From: Aeromicrobium piscarium
GTDB lineage: Bacteria; Actinomycetota; Actinomycetes; Propionibacteriales; Nocardioidaceae
NCBI RefSeq assembly: GCF_007421815.1
Contig: NZ_VLNT01000007.1
Coordinates: 60,006-124,005, forward strand
Reading direction: 5' to 3'
Length of the DNA: 64,000 nt
Under the pieces are notes generated by a model. The model was not told the origin of the DNA and ran no database searches. It was given only the letters and a program-made list of their open reading frames with translations. Below, in pieces: positions 37,236 to 45,773 of the stretch; the stretch's first letter is position 1, and the number at the start of each line of letters is the position of its first letter. The position numbers and the translations under genes were made by a program.

Positions 37236-37525
37236 CGGCGCCGCTTGTCGGCCGGCACGAGCGCCACGAGCTCGGGGTCTCCGACCATCACCTGCGGGAT
37301 GAACGGACAGGACGGGATCACCGAACCGCCCGCGGTGGCGATCTGCTCCAGCGTCTCGAGCACGAGCGTATGGCCCAGCCCGCGTCCACCGAAGCGGTCG
37401 AAGATGCGCGTATGAGGCAGCTCCCACACATCGCCTCGCCGGTCGTAGTCGACGTAGCCGGCCAGCTCGTCGTCCTCCCAGAGCTCGAAGCGCGAGGCCT
37501 CCGGGACGTGTCGTACAACGCTCAT
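37223..37525 (-). CDS. YjdJ-type GNAT acetyltransferase
   Basis: This 100-residue protein matches the small Acetyltransf_CG (YjdJ) group: RFELWEDDELAGYVDY, the acetyl-CoA loop FGGRGLGHTLV and CPFIPQVMV. The ATG at 37525 fits the usual length; an earlier start at 37558 is open. Substrate unknown. It is divergent from the DUF3145 gene. Confidence 0.82.
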   Translation of the reverse strand: MSVVRHVPEASRFELWEDDELAGYVDYDRRGDVWELPHTRIFDRFGGRGLGHTLVLETLEQIATAGGSVIPSCPFIPQVMVGDPELVALVPADKRRRYGL

Positions 37526-37623
37526 CGAGGGGTCCTGTCTTGTCGCATCGCGGGGCATGGGTCACAATGAAGGTGGTACGAACCCGTAGGACGCTGGGGA
37601 AGGCGACCCTAGGGAGGTACCGC

Positions 37624-38142
37624 ATGAAGTCGATATCGTCAGACGCCCCGATCACCCGGGGTGTCCTTTTCGTGCATTCTGCGCCATCGGCGATGTGCCC
37701 GCACGTCGAGTGGGCCGCGGCGAATGTGCTGGGCGATCGAGTCGACCTCGCGTGGTCCGCTCAACCCGCCGATCCCGGCACCTATCGCGCCGAGCTGTCC
37801 TGGCAGGCCGCTGTCGGCACCGGGGCGGCCCTCGCCTCGGCGCTGCGCGGTTGGGACCTGCTGCGCTACGAGGTCACCGAGGAGCCCACGGCGGGCAGCG
37901 AGGGGGCGCGCTACTCCTTCACGCCCGAGCTGGGCATCTTCCATGCCGTCGTCGGCGTCCACGGCGATCTCATGATCCCCGAGGACCGTATCCGGGCCAT
38001 GCGGGCGAAGGCCGCGGCCGGGGAGGTCTCCATGGACGAGGCGCTCGACGGACTGCTCGGAGCGGCGTGGGACGCCGCGCTGGAGCCCTTCCGCCACGCG
38101 GGTGACGGTGCGCCGGTGCGCTGGCTCCACCAGGTGATCTGA
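37624..38142 (+). CDS. DUF3145-family protein
   Basis: This 172-residue soluble protein matches the actinobacterial DUF3145 family (RGVLFVHSAPSAMCPHVEWA; GAALASALRGWDLLRYEVTEEP; RWLHQV at the end). It is conserved across Mycobacteriales, with no known function. AGGGAGG sits before the ATG at 37624. Confidence 0.88.
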   Translation: MKSISSDAPITRGVLFVHSAPSAMCPHVEWAAANVLGDRVDLAWSAQPADPGTYRAELSWQAAVGTGAALASALRGWDLLRYEVTEEPTAGSEGARYSFTPELGIFHAVVGVHGDLMIPEDRIRAMRAKAAAGEVSMDEALDGLLGAAWDAALEPFRHAGDGAPVRWLHQVI

Positions 38143-38159
38143 TCAGCCAGCAGCCCAAC

Positions 38160-38180
38160 GGCGGTTGATCACGCACCGCC
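38160..38180. repeat. Possible solo or decayed GGCGGT repeat unit
   Basis: GGCGGTTGATCACGCACC and three more bases form a short dyad whose arms begin GGCGGT, like families A and B, and which mixes their words (TTGATCA and CACGCACC). It lies between two convergent gene ends, the usual site of these repeats. A single unit is weak evidence. Confidence 0.35.
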
Positions 38181-38211
38181 CATGAGGAGTCGGAGCGGGC
38201 AGGGCTGAGGA

Positions 38212-38736
38212 TCAGCCGATCCGGACGGTGACCTCGGGGGTCGTCTCCTCGCCGCCGGCCACGATCATCCGGAAGTGCCGTTCGCCGGTGCGGGACGTGT
38301 AGACGACGGTCTCGAAGCGACCGTCGGCTTCGACGGTCGTGGTCACCGGGAAGTCCTCCCAGGGGCCGTCGCCGTCCTGCACCTGGACCTGCAACGTGGT
38401 GCCCTCGTCGACCCCGGGCATGAGGCCGTTCAGACCGAAACGCTGGCCCGGGGGAACCTGGTCGCGCTCGGCGAAGAGCTGCGGTTCGGGAGCGGCAGGC
38501 TCCTCGTCGTCGGAGTCGTCCGGCTCCTCGGCCGGGGTCTCCTCCTCCGTGGGGGTCGGACTGGGCTCGGCCGTCAACGGCGGGAGGTCGGCACCGGTGA
38601 TGCCGGTCGCGGTGAACACGGTGGCCCCGAGCAGGCCGAAGGCGATGCCGATGGCCGCTCCGACGACCGCCATCCAGGTGATGGCGCGCACGGCGGGCTG
38701 CTTGACCTCGTGGAGGTCGATCTGGTCATCGTCCAC
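38212..38736 (-). CDS. Membrane-anchored protein of unknown function
   Basis: This 174-residue protein has a short cytosolic N terminus, one transmembrane helix (about residues 17-45), a Pro/Glu/Thr/Asp-rich linker of about 40 residues and an extracytoplasmic beta-rich domain (GPWEDFPVTTTVEADGRFE). A TAGAAT hexamer 7 nt before the GTG at 38736 suggests that leaderless start; the ATG at 38742 lies within the promoter spacing. No family recognised. Confidence 0.72.
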   Translation of the reverse strand: MDDDQIDLHEVKQPAVRAITWMAVVGAAIGIAFGLLGATVFTATGITGADLPPLTAEPSPTPTEEETPAEEPDDSDDEEPAAPEPQLFAERDQVPPGQRFGLNGLMPGVDEGTTLQVQVQDGDGPWEDFPVTTTVEADGRFETVVYTSRTGERHFRMIVAGGEETTPEVTVRIG

Positions 38737-38743
38737 GGGCATG

Positions 38744-38749
38744 ATTCTA
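38744..38749 (-). promoter_or_regulatory. -10 hexamer TAGAAT, leaderless membrane-protein gene
   Basis: On the minus strand TAGAAT is followed by 7 nt and the GTG at 38736. Confidence 0.5.
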
Positions 38750-38816
38750 CGGTGCGGAGCCCGACCGGCACGCCCTCGCCCGCGCGTTCCGTGCGTCGCG
38801 TCGCGCGGCTCGGCAT

Positions 38817-38822
38817 TACGAT
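38817..38822 (+). promoter_or_regulatory. -10 hexamer TACGAT, leaderless hydrolase gene
   Basis: TACGAT is followed by 6 nt and the ATG at 38829. Confidence 0.5.
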
Positions 38823-38828
38823 GGCCAG

Positions 38829-39794
38829 ATGGTTGCGCGCACGGTCCAGGAGGATCCGGACGTCCACTGCGAGGTGATCCACGGGTATCGCCGCGTCTAT
38901 CGGCGTCGCGGGACCGGTCCGGTACTGCTCCTCCTGCACGGTCTCGGCTGCGATTCCAGCACGTGGGCGTCGGTCATCGATCGCCTGGCCGAATACTTCA
39001 CCGTCATCGCCCCGGACCTGCTCGGGCACGGCGATTCCGACAAGCCCGATGCCGACTACTCGCTCGGTGGCTATGCCAACGGGATGCGCGACCTGTTGAC
39101 CGTCCTCGGCATCGACAAGGTGACCGTCGTCGGGCACAGCTTCGGGGGAGGGGTGGCCATGCAGTTCGCCTATCAGTTCCCCGAGCGCACCGAGCGGGTC
39201 GTCCTGGTGGCCCCCGGTGGCCTGGGACGCGATGTCACGCCGCTTATCCGGATGCTGACCCTCCCGGGCTCCGGCGCGGCGCTCTCGGTGGCGACGGCGC
39301 GTCCGTGGCGGCGTCCGGTGGCCGACGCCATGCGGACCTTGTCGCGCCTACCGGGGCCGCTGTTCCGCGACCTGGGTGAGGTGGCCGACATCTACGTCAA
39401 GCTCGCCGATCCGGGGCAGCGCAAGGCCGTCCTGCGGCTGAGCAGCACCGTGATGGACTGGCGCGGGCAGTACGTGACGATGACCGATCGCGCCTATCTC
39501 GCCCGGCTCATGCCGGTGCTGGTCGTCTGGGGCGCGCAGGATCACGTGATCCCGGCCGAGCATGCCGAGAACGCTCCCGCCCTCGTCAACTCCGAGGTGC
39601 GGGTCTTCGAGGACTCAGGGCACTTCCCGCATCGCGACGAACCCGACCGGTTCAGCGACCTCGTCATCGAGTTCTGCGCCTCCAAGCCCCCAGCGCAGTA
39701 TCACCGGGGGCGTTGGCGTGCGCTGCTGCGTCGAGGCGATCAGTTCGCCTTGGACACGGTGCCCCGCGAATCGTCCGGGTCCGCCGTCAGCTGA
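38829..39794 (+). CDS. Alpha/beta-hydrolase fold protein
   Basis: This 321-residue hydrolase has the oxyanion-hole motif LLLHGLGCDSSTW, the nucleophile elbow VVGHSFGGGVA, an acid in VWGAQDHVIPAEHA and the catalytic His in EDSGHFPHRDEP. It resembles mycobacterial Rv2715-type hydrolases. Substrate unknown. The last 55 bp overlap the 3' end of the convergent PAP2-type gene, an unusually long coding overlap. Confidence 0.88.
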   Translation: MVARTVQEDPDVHCEVIHGYRRVYRRRGTGPVLLLLHGLGCDSSTWASVIDRLAEYFTVIAPDLLGHGDSDKPDADYSLGGYANGMRDLLTVLGIDKVTVVGHSFGGGVAMQFAYQFPERTERVVLVAPGGLGRDVTPLIRMLTLPGSGAALSVATARPWRRPVADAMRTLSRLPGPLFRDLGEVADIYVKLADPGQRKAVLRLSSTVMDWRGQYVTMTDRAYLARLMPVLVVWGAQDHVIPAEHAENAPALVNSEVRVFEDSGHFPHRDEPDRFSDLVIEFCASKPPAQYHRGRWRALLRRGDQFALDTVPRESSGSAVS

Positions 39795-40816
39795 ATCTTG
39801 TGGTGGCGTTGTCGCCAGAACCCGTTGCCGGTGACCCAGCCGCCGATCGCGACCGACAACCAGCCGATGAGGATGCCGCCGACATCGTCGGCGAGGTAGT
39901 GCCAGCCGAAGTAGATCGTGGCGAGCACCGTGAGCGCGAAGTAGACCCAGCCGATCGCCTGCACGAAGCGGCTCTGGTCGGTGCGCTGGAAGAACAGCGC
40001 CGCGGTGAAGGTGACCGACACGTGCAGCGAGGCGAAGCCCGCGATGCCGTAGATGAACGGCCCCGTCGGATCCTCCTTGAAGGCCGAGGCGTTGCGGAAC
40101 AATCCCTGTTGGAGCGCGGTGACCCCCGATTCCTCTAGATCGGTGAAGAACTGCGGCTGGAAGAAGGCTGGCCCGAGCGACGGCCAGATGTAGTAGCTGA
40201 CCGTGCCGAGGATCCAGTTGAGCGCGAGCGCCGTCGCGTACCAGGCGCCGAGGGAGACATCGCGGTTCAGCACCAGGAACGCGCCCAAGGTGATCGGGAT
40301 CAGCATCAGGTACGTCAGGTAGATGAACGAGAGGACCTGCGCGTTGAAGCCGGTGCCGAGCAATTGGTGCAGCAACTCGCCCGGCTGGTGGCCGAAGGTC
40401 ACCCAGTAGTCCCATTCGGCGAACATGCGGTCGTAGAGCACGCCCTCGCGCAGCACCGGCAGATAGCTCTTGAGATTGCGGTAGCTGACGTAGCAGACGT
40501 AGAAGACGAGGAGCCCGGAGGCGATGTGGATGACCCGGCTCCACGTCCACTCGTACCGGACCACATCGGCGATACCGGGGAAGATCTTCTTGATGCCGCG
40601 GCGCTTGATGGCCATCGGGATGACGCCGACGGCGAAGAAGCCGAGCGCCATGAGGGGAAGGCGCACATAGGCCGGTCCGAGGAAGCCCTCGGGGTCGCGC
40701 AGCGGGACGCCCAGGCGGCTGGACATGATGAGTGTGAAGATGCCGACGACGAGGGCCAGCGCGGCACCGAAGGTATAGGGCCAGCGACGCAAGAAGTCCC
40801 AGGTTCGTCCGAGCAT
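39740..40816 (-). CDS. PAP2/Aur1-type membrane phosphatase or phosphotransferase
   Basis: This 358-residue polytopic protein has about seven transmembrane helices. The late motifs LGPAFFQPQFF, GFASLHVSVTF and WHYLADDVGG match the C1-C3 pattern of the PAP2 superfamily, in the branch with inositol-phosphoceramide-synthase-like proteins. In Mycobacteriales such proteins act on polyprenyl or inositol phospholipids, but the substrate is not readable. The ATG at 40816 begins MLGRTWDFLRR. It is convergent with the hydrolase gene and overlaps it by 55 bp. Confidence 0.82.
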   Translation of the reverse strand: MLGRTWDFLRRWPYTFGAALALVVGIFTLIMSSRLGVPLRDPEGFLGPAYVRLPLMALGFFAVGVIPMAIKRRGIKKIFPGIADVVRYEWTWSRVIHIASGLLVFYVCYVSYRNLKSYLPVLREGVLYDRMFAEWDYWVTFGHQPGELLHQLLGTGFNAQVLSFIYLTYLMLIPITLGAFLVLNRDVSLGAWYATALALNWILGTVSYYIWPSLGPAFFQPQFFTDLEESGVTALQQGLFRNASAFKEDPTGPFIYGIAGFASLHVSVTFTAALFFQRTDQSRFVQAIGWVYFALTVLATIYFGWHYLADDVGGILIGWLSVAIGGWVTGNGFWRQRHHKIQLTADPDDSRGTVSKAN

Positions 40817-40866
40817 GGGGAACAGTCTAGGGGGACTGTTCCAGAGCAGCTCCGGCGCGATACACA

Positions 40867-40905
40867 CGACGACGGGCCGCGGCGATGTGCCGCGGCCCGT
40901 CGTCG
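40867..40905 (-). terminator. Hairpin terminator after aceE
   Basis: A perfect 16-bp stem (CGACGACGGGCCGCGG and its complement) with a 7-nt loop starts 13 bp after the aceE stop on the minus strand. No T tract follows, as with many actinobacterial terminators. Confidence 0.75.
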
Positions 40906-40917
40906 GGATGATGCCGG

Positions 40918-43701
40918 TCAGGCGTCGGCGCCCTCCTGGGGGACACCGGCCATGGCGCTCGGGTCGTCGAGCTGGAAGCGCTCGTACGCCTCCCGCGCGA
41001 TCTTGGCGTCGAGATCGCCCGTGGCGGCGAGCTCGGCGAGCACGGCCACCACGATCGACTCGGCGTCGATCTGGAAGAACCGGCGGGCCGCGGCACGCGT
41101 GTCGGCGAAGCCGAAGCCGTCGGCACCGAGCGACTGCCAGGGTCCGGGGACCCAGCGGGCGATCTGGTCCTGGACCGAGCGCATGTAGTCGCTGACACCG
41201 ACCGAGACGATCTCGGGCTCCTCGGACAGGGCCCGGGTGATGTACGGGACTTCGCGCTCCTCGCCGAGATGGTTGAAGTTGCGCACCTCGGTCTCGTGGC
41301 CGTCACGGGCGAGCTGGTTCCAGGACGTGACCGACCAGACATCGGCCGCCACGTCGTACTCCTCGGCGAGGATCTCCTGGGCCTGCAGCGCCCACGGCAC
41401 CGAGACACCCGAGGCGAGGATGCGGGCGCGGGTCTGCCCAGCCTCGGCCTTGCGGTAACGGTAGGCGCCCTGGAGCAGTCCCTCGACATCGAGGTCCTCC
41501 GGCTCGGCCGGCTGCTGCAGCGGCTCGTTGTAGACCGTCAGGTAGTAAATTACGTTTTCGCCGTGACCGTCGGTAGCTTTCTGGTCACCAGTCTTTGGTT
41601 GCGACGGACCGTACATCCGGCGCAGGCCGTCCTCGACGATGTGGCTGATCTCGAAGGCGTACGCCGGGTCGTAGTGCACGATCGCCGGGTTGGTGCTCGC
41701 CAGCAGCGGAGAGTGACCGTCCGCGTGCTGCAGGCCCTCGCCGGTCAGCGTGGTGCGACCCGCGGTAGCGCCCACGAGGAAGCCCCGCGACATCTGATCG
41801 GCCATCGCCCAGATCGAGTCACCGGTGCGCTGGAAGCCGAACATCGAGTAGAACATGTAGACCGGGATCATCGGCTCGCCGTGTGTCGCGTAGGCGCTGC
41901 CGGCGGCGATCGCCGAACCCATCGCTCCGGCCTCGCTGATGCCCTCGTGCAGCAGCTGACCGGTCTCGGACTCCTTGTAGGCGAGCAGCAGCTTGCGGTC
42001 GACCGACTGATAGGTCTGCCCCTGCGGGCTGTAGATCTTGTTCGAGGGGAACATCGAGTCCATACCGAAGGTGCGGTACTCGTCCGGCGCGATCGGCACG
42101 ATGCGCGGCCCGACGTTCTTGTCCTTCATCAAGTCGCGGAGCAACCGCACGAAGGCCATCGTGGTGGCGATCTGCTGCTTGCCCGAGCCCTTCTTGAGCT
42201 CGCCGTAGAACTCCTTGTCCGGCAGCTTCAGCTCGCTGCCGCGGACCACGCGCTTGGGCAGCGAGCCCCCGAGCTGCTTGCGGCGCTCGAGCATGTACTG
42301 GATGTCGTCGCTGTCCTTGCCCGGGTGGTAGAAGGGCGCGATATCGCTGGAGTCGATCTGCTCGTCCGTGACCGGGATGTGCAGCCGATCGCGGAAGTTC
42401 TTCAGATCGTCCTTGGTCAGCTTCTTCATCTGGTGGGTCGCATTACGCGCCTGGAAGGACTCCAGCAGCCAGCCCTTGACGGTGTGCGCCAGGATCACGG
42501 TCGGCTGACCGGTGTGCTTGCGGGCCGCGTCGAAGGCCGCGTAGACCTTGCGGTAGTCGTGTCCGCCGCGGGGCAGCTTCTCGATATCCTCGTCGGTGAG
42601 GTGCTCGACCATCTTCAGCAGCTGCGGGTCGGCGCCGAAGAAGTGCTCGCGGTTGTAGGCACCCGACTCGACCGACAGCGTCTGGAACTCGCCATCGGGG
42701 GTGCGGTTCATCTGGTTGACGAGCACACCGTCGGTGTCCTTGGCCAGGAGATCGTCCCACTGGCGTCCCCAGACGACCTTGATGACATTCCAGCCGGCGC
42801 CGAGGAACATCGACTCCAGCTCCTGGATGACCTTGCCGTTGCCGCGAACCGGGCCGTCGAGCTGCTGCAGATTGCAGTTGACGACGAAGGTGAGATTGTC
42901 GAGCTGCTCGCGCGCGGCGACGCCGATGGCGCCGAGGGACTCGACCTCGCCCATCTCGCCGTCGCCGAGGAAGGTCCAGACGTGCTGCTCGCTGGTGTCC
43001 TTGATGCCCCGGTTCTGCAGGTAGCGGTTGAACCGCGCCTGGTAGATCGAGTTGATCGCGGCGAGGCCCATCGAGACGGTGGGGAACTCCCAGTAGTTCG
43101 GCATGAGCCGCGGGTGCGGATACGACGAGAGGCCGTTGCCGAAGCCGTGAGAGTGCTCCTGCCGGAACCGGTCGAGCTGATCCTCGTCCAGGCGCCCCTC
43201 GAGGAAGGACCGGGCGTAGATGCCGGGTGCGGCGTGGCCCTGGTAGAAGATCTGGTCGCCGCCGCCGGGGTGGTCCTTGCCGCGGAAGAAGTGGTTGAAG
43301 CCGACCTCGTACAGGCTGGCCGCGGACTGATAGGTGGCGATGTGACCGCCGACGCCGAGGCCCGGACGGTTGGCGCGCGACACCATCACGGCGGCGTTCC
43401 ATCGGATATAGGAACGGATACGTCGTTCGATGTCCTCGTCGCCGGGGAAGTCGGGCTCGCGCTCGGGCGGGATCGTGTTGATGTAGTCGGTGCTGCGGAG
43501 GGCGGGCACGCCCACGTTCTTCTCGCGTGCGCGCTCCAGCAGACGCAACATCACGTAGCGAGCGCGCTCACGTCCACGGTCGTCGACCATCGCATCGAGC
43601 GAGTCGACCCATTCACGGGTCTCCTCCGAATCGATGTCGGGCAGCTGGGTCGGCATACCCTCGTGGATGATGGGCGGACGTTCAGAGCCGGATTGCGGCA
43701 T
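40918..43701 (-). CDS. aceE: Pyruvate dehydrogenase E1, homodimeric type
   Basis: AceE decarboxylates pyruvate and acetylates the lipoyl domain of E2, linking glycolysis to the citric acid cycle. The 927-residue protein has the thiamine-diphosphate motif [12 protein letters not shown] with [17 protein letters not shown], and the C-terminal transketolase-type domain ending near [14 protein letters not shown]. The start ATG at 43701 has AAGGGAG upstream; an earlier one at 43740 is open. E2 and E3 genes are not in the window. A short stretch (41543-41603) has aberrant AT-rich codons (CAA, CCA, AAA, GAA, GTA, ATT). Confidence 0.97.
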   Translation of the reverse strand: MPQSGSERPPIIHEGMPTQLPDIDSEETREWVDSLDAMVDDRGRERARYVMLRLLERAREKNVGVPALRSTDYINTIPPEREPDFPGDEDIERRIRSYIRWNAAVMVSRANRPGLGVGGHIATYQSAASLYEVGFNHFFRGKDHPGGGDQIFYQGHAAPGIYARSFLEGRLDEDQLDRFRQEHSHGFGNGLSSYPHPRLMPNYWEFPTVSMGLAAINSIYQARFNRYLQNRGIKDTSEQHVWTFLGDGEMGEVESLGAIGVAAREQLDNLTFVVNCNLQQLDGPVRGNGKVIQELESMFLGAGWNVIKVVWGRQWDDLLAKDTDGVLVNQMNRTPDGEFQTLSVESGAYNREHFFGADPQLLKMVEHLTDEDIEKLPRGGHDYRKVYAAFDAARKHTGQPTVILAHTVKGWLLESFQARNATHQMKKLTKDDLKNFRDRLHIPVTDEQIDSSDIAPFYHPGKDSDDIQYMLERRKQLGGSLPKRVVRGSELKLPDKEFYGELKKGSGKQQIATTMAFVRLLRDLMKDKNVGPRIVPIAPDEYRTFGMDSMFPSNKIYSPQGQTYQSVDRKLLLAYKESETGQLLHEGISEAGAMGSAIAAGSAYATHGEPMIPVYMFYSMFGFQRTGDSIWAMADQMSRGFLVGATAGRTTLTGEGLQHADGHSPLLASTNPAIVHYDPAYAFEISHIVEDGLRRMYGPSQPKTGDQKATDGHGENVIYYLTVYNEPLQQPAEPEDLDVEGLLQGAYRYRKAEAGQTRARILASGVSVPWALQAQEILAEEYDVAADVWSVTSWNQLARDGHETEVRNFNHLGEEREVPYITRALSEEPEIVSVGVSDYMRSVQDQIARWVPGPWQSLGADGFGFADTRAAARRFFQIDAESIVVAVLAELAATGDLDAKIAREAYERFQLDDPSAMAGVPQEGADA

Positions 43702-43785
43702 GGAAAGCTCCCTTGGGTGTCGGGTGGACTTCTCCATCATTCCACTTCGTCTCCGCTAGTGTGAGACCGGCAGCACTCTCGGAGT

Positions 43786-43803
43786 ACCTACTTTTCGGTA
43801 GGT
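43786..43803 (+). promoter_or_regulatory. Short dyad in the DUF3052 leader
   Basis: ACCTAC and GTAGGT pair around the 6-nt loop TTTTCG, followed by TTTT. It lies about 30 bp before the DUF3052 start and 85 bp from aceE. It may be a weak attenuator-like hairpin or an operator. Confidence 0.4.
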
Positions 43804-43832
43804 TTTCCGCCATCAACCACGAGGAGGAACGG

Positions 43833-44219
43833 GTGGACGCCGGCAAGATGGGATTCGCCCCCGACACGGTGATTCAAGAGCTCGGGTGGGATGAGGACGT
43901 CGACGACGACCTCCGCGGCGCGATCGCGAAGCACACGGGCAACGAGCTGGTCGACGGTGATGTCGGCGAGGTCGTCGACGGGGTGATCCTGTGGTGGCGC
44001 GACGGCGACGGAGATCTCGCCGAGGGCCTCATGGACGCCCTGCAGGACGTCGCCGAGGGCGGCTTCGTCTGGCTGCTGACCCCCAAGGTGGGGCGGGAGG
44101 GTCATGTGAGCGGCGCCGACGTCGGCGAGGCCGCTCCGATCGCGGGGCTGTCGGTCACGACGACCTCCCCGGCGGGAGAGGACTGGGCCGTCACCAAGCT
44201 CTCCACACACCGGCGCTGA
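43833..44219 (+). CDS. DUF3052-family protein
   Basis: This 128-residue protein matches DUF3052 (FAPDTVIQELGWDEDVD; DVAEGGFVWLLTPKVGREG), conserved beside aceE and ahpE in Mycobacteriales (Rv2239c in M. tuberculosis). Function unknown; predicted nucleotide or small-ligand fold is an inference. GTG 43833 has GAGGAGG upstream. It is divergent from aceE. Confidence 0.9.
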   Translation: MDAGKMGFAPDTVIQELGWDEDVDDDLRGAIAKHTGNELVDGDVGEVVDGVILWWRDGDGDLAEGLMDALQDVAEGGFVWLLTPKVGREGHVSGADVGEAAPIAGLSVTTTSPAGEDWAVTKLSTHRR

Positions 44220-44232
44220 AGCGAGGGGCCGC

Positions 44233-44238
44233 TACGCT
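44233..44238 (+). promoter_or_regulatory. -10 hexamer TACGCT, leaderless ahpE
   Basis: TACGCT is followed by 7 nt and the ATG at 44246. Confidence 0.5.
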
Positions 44239-44245
44239 CGTCGTC

Positions 44246-44707
44246 ATGACGATCGAGATCGGCCAGCGGGCCCCGGACTTCACTCTCAAGAACCAGCACG
44301 GCGAGGACGTGTCCCTCGCCGACCTGCGCGGCACGCCGGTCGCGCTCGTCTTCTATCCCTTCGCCTTCAGCGGCATCTGCACGGGGGAGCTGTGCGAGCT
44401 GCGGGACAATCTCGCGGTCTTCTCCGACGCGGGCGTCGAACTGCTCGCCGTGTCGTGCGATCACATGTTCTCCCTGCGTGCCTACGCCGAACAGGACGGC
44501 TACCAGTTCTCATTGCTGAGCGACTTCTGGCCGCACGGCGAGGTCGCGAGGTCCTATGGGATCTTCAACGAGGATCTCGGGTGCGCCGTGCGCGGCACCT
44601 ATCTCATCGATGCCGAGGGTGTCGTGCGCTGGAAGGTCGAGAACCAGATCGGCGAGGCCCGCGAGCTGTCGGGCTACCGTGAGGCCGTCTCCGAGCTCGT
44701 CGGCTGA
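44246..44707 (+). CDS. ahpE: AhpE-type peroxiredoxin
   Basis: This 153-residue thioredoxin-fold peroxidase reduces peroxides. The peroxidatic Cys45 is in AFSGICTGELCELR. A second cysteine, Cys50, follows five residues later, the CX4C arrangement of BCP/PrxQ two-cysteine enzymes, whereas M. tuberculosis AhpE at the same locus is a one-cysteine enzyme. This suggests an intramolecular disulfide mechanism. It follows the DUF3052 gene as in mycobacteria. Confidence 0.92.
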   Translation: MTIEIGQRAPDFTLKNQHGEDVSLADLRGTPVALVFYPFAFSGICTGELCELRDNLAVFSDAGVELLAVSCDHMFSLRAYAEQDGYQFSLLSDFWPHGEVARSYGIFNEDLGCAVRGTYLIDAEGVVRWKVENQIGEARELSGYREAVSELVG

Positions 44708-44770
44708 GAATCGCCTCAATCTTGTGAATTCCGCCACCAGAGCGAGCGAACATCTGCTTTGATGGACTGA

Positions 44771-44813
44771 CCGTGCCGCCAGGGACCCGAGACCTTGGCG
44801 GCACGGCCTTTTT
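44771..44813 (+). terminator. Rho-independent terminator
   Basis: An 11-bp perfect stem (CCGTGCCGCCA with TGGCGGCACGG) around a 14-nt loop is followed by CCTTTTT. It lies 64 bp after ahpE and before the composite repeat, so it ends the DUF3052-ahpE transcript. Confidence 0.9.
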
Positions 44814-44829
44814 CCGGGGCCCCTGCGGT

Positions 44830-44913
44830 GGCGGTAGCTGATCAACCTCACCTCGCGAGCGGCGGTAGACGGTCAACCCCATGACCGTCTGGTGAGGTTG
44901 ACCGTCTACCGCC
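44830..44913. repeat. Composite intergenic repeat, family B
   Basis: Direct units start at 44830 and 44861 (31 bp apart); the inverted unit occupies 44891-44913 (30 bp on). Units 2 and 3 share GGCGGTAGACGGTCAACC and pair almost perfectly. It lies after a conventional terminator and before tRNA-Val, so it is not needed to terminate ahpE. Confidence 0.88.
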
Positions 44914-44984
44914 GGTCGCCCCGGCTCGCGGACGACCGCAGGGTGAGGGTGCGCTATCGTTGCGACCCGACCGTCAGGTCGCTC

Positions 44985-45058
44985 GGGCGAATAGCTCAGT
45001 TGGTTAGAGCATCCGGTTTACACCCGGAAGGCCGGGGGTTCGAGTCCCTCTTCGCCCA
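44985..45058 (+). tRNA. tRNA-Val (anticodon TAC)
   Basis: Acceptor GGGCGAA pairs with TTCGCCC. The anticodon stem CCGG/CCGG closes the loop with anticodon TAC, and the T loop is TTCGAGT. CCA is not encoded. A TATCGT hexamer at 44955-44960 is a likely promoter. Confidence 0.95.
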
Positions 45059-45155
45059 CCGAGCGCCAGCGGGGCCCCGATCGGCTGGCGAGCCCGAGGA
45101 GGAACCCTGCGGGCGCGAAGGTACATCCGCCCTGGTCGGCGTTCGCGCTCGGCGT

Positions 45156-45689
45156 TCAGTCCGCTCGACGGCTCGTCCCGGCCCAGCCCGAGAGGTCGAC
45201 GATGTGCTCGGCGACAGCGAGCGGGGTCATCGCATCGGTATCGAGACGGTGAACATCGTCACCCGCAGACCGATCGAGACGGGCTGCCATCGTCGTACTG
45301 CGCTGTACGTGCCGTTCGAGGCTGTCGCCGTGCTCGCGTCGCCCGAGTCGTTCGGCAACTGTCGAATGGCCTGCTCGAAGCAGCACCGATGTGACCTCAC
45401 GTGCGTCGCCCATGGCTTCTGTCAGCGCCGGTACCTGGAGGATCGAGACGGTGTTCGTGTAGATGAGCCGCCGGTATCCCAGATCACGATAGTTCTCCCA
45501 CATCGCAGCGAGGTTCCGCTCGGCGAGGTGATACTCCCACGGGGCCGGATGCGCCAGGTCGAGACAGTCTCCCTCGATGACGGCATGCTGCACGTCTCGC
45601 TGGGAGAGGAGATCGTGCAGAGCGAATGCGACGGTCGACTTGCCTGCGCCGGAACGCCCGCCGATGAAGATCACAGAGGAACCAGACAT
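45156..45689 (-). CDS. P-loop kinase-like protein
   Basis: This 177-residue protein has a Walker A motif GGRSGAGKSTVAF (residues 10-22) and the short NMP-kinase-like layout: VIEGDCLDLAHPAPW, RLIYTNTVSIL and a lid-like stretch LGRREHGDSLERHVQRS. It resembles adenylylsulfate or small-molecule kinases encoded singly in accessory regions. The substrate is unknown. It lies downstream of the NAD-binding gene, after an 84-bp gap. Confidence 0.78.
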   Translation of the reverse strand: MSGSSVIFIGGRSGAGKSTVAFALHDLLSQRDVQHAVIEGDCLDLAHPAPWEYHLAERNLAAMWENYRDLGYRRLIYTNTVSILQVPALTEAMGDAREVTSVLLRAGHSTVAERLGRREHGDSLERHVQRSTTMAARLDRSAGDDVHRLDTDAMTPLAVAEHIVDLSGWAGTSRRAD

Positions 45690-45773
45690 ACTCGATCGTC
45701 TCAGAGGTCTCGCGTCGGCCGGCCGCGTCCATCAACATCACGGCCGGGGCGGTCGCCGACTGAACGACCTGGG

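Noticed and set aside
41269-43764. 831-codon open frame antisense to aceE
   Set aside because: A shadow of aceE, which has complete family motifs on the minus strand.
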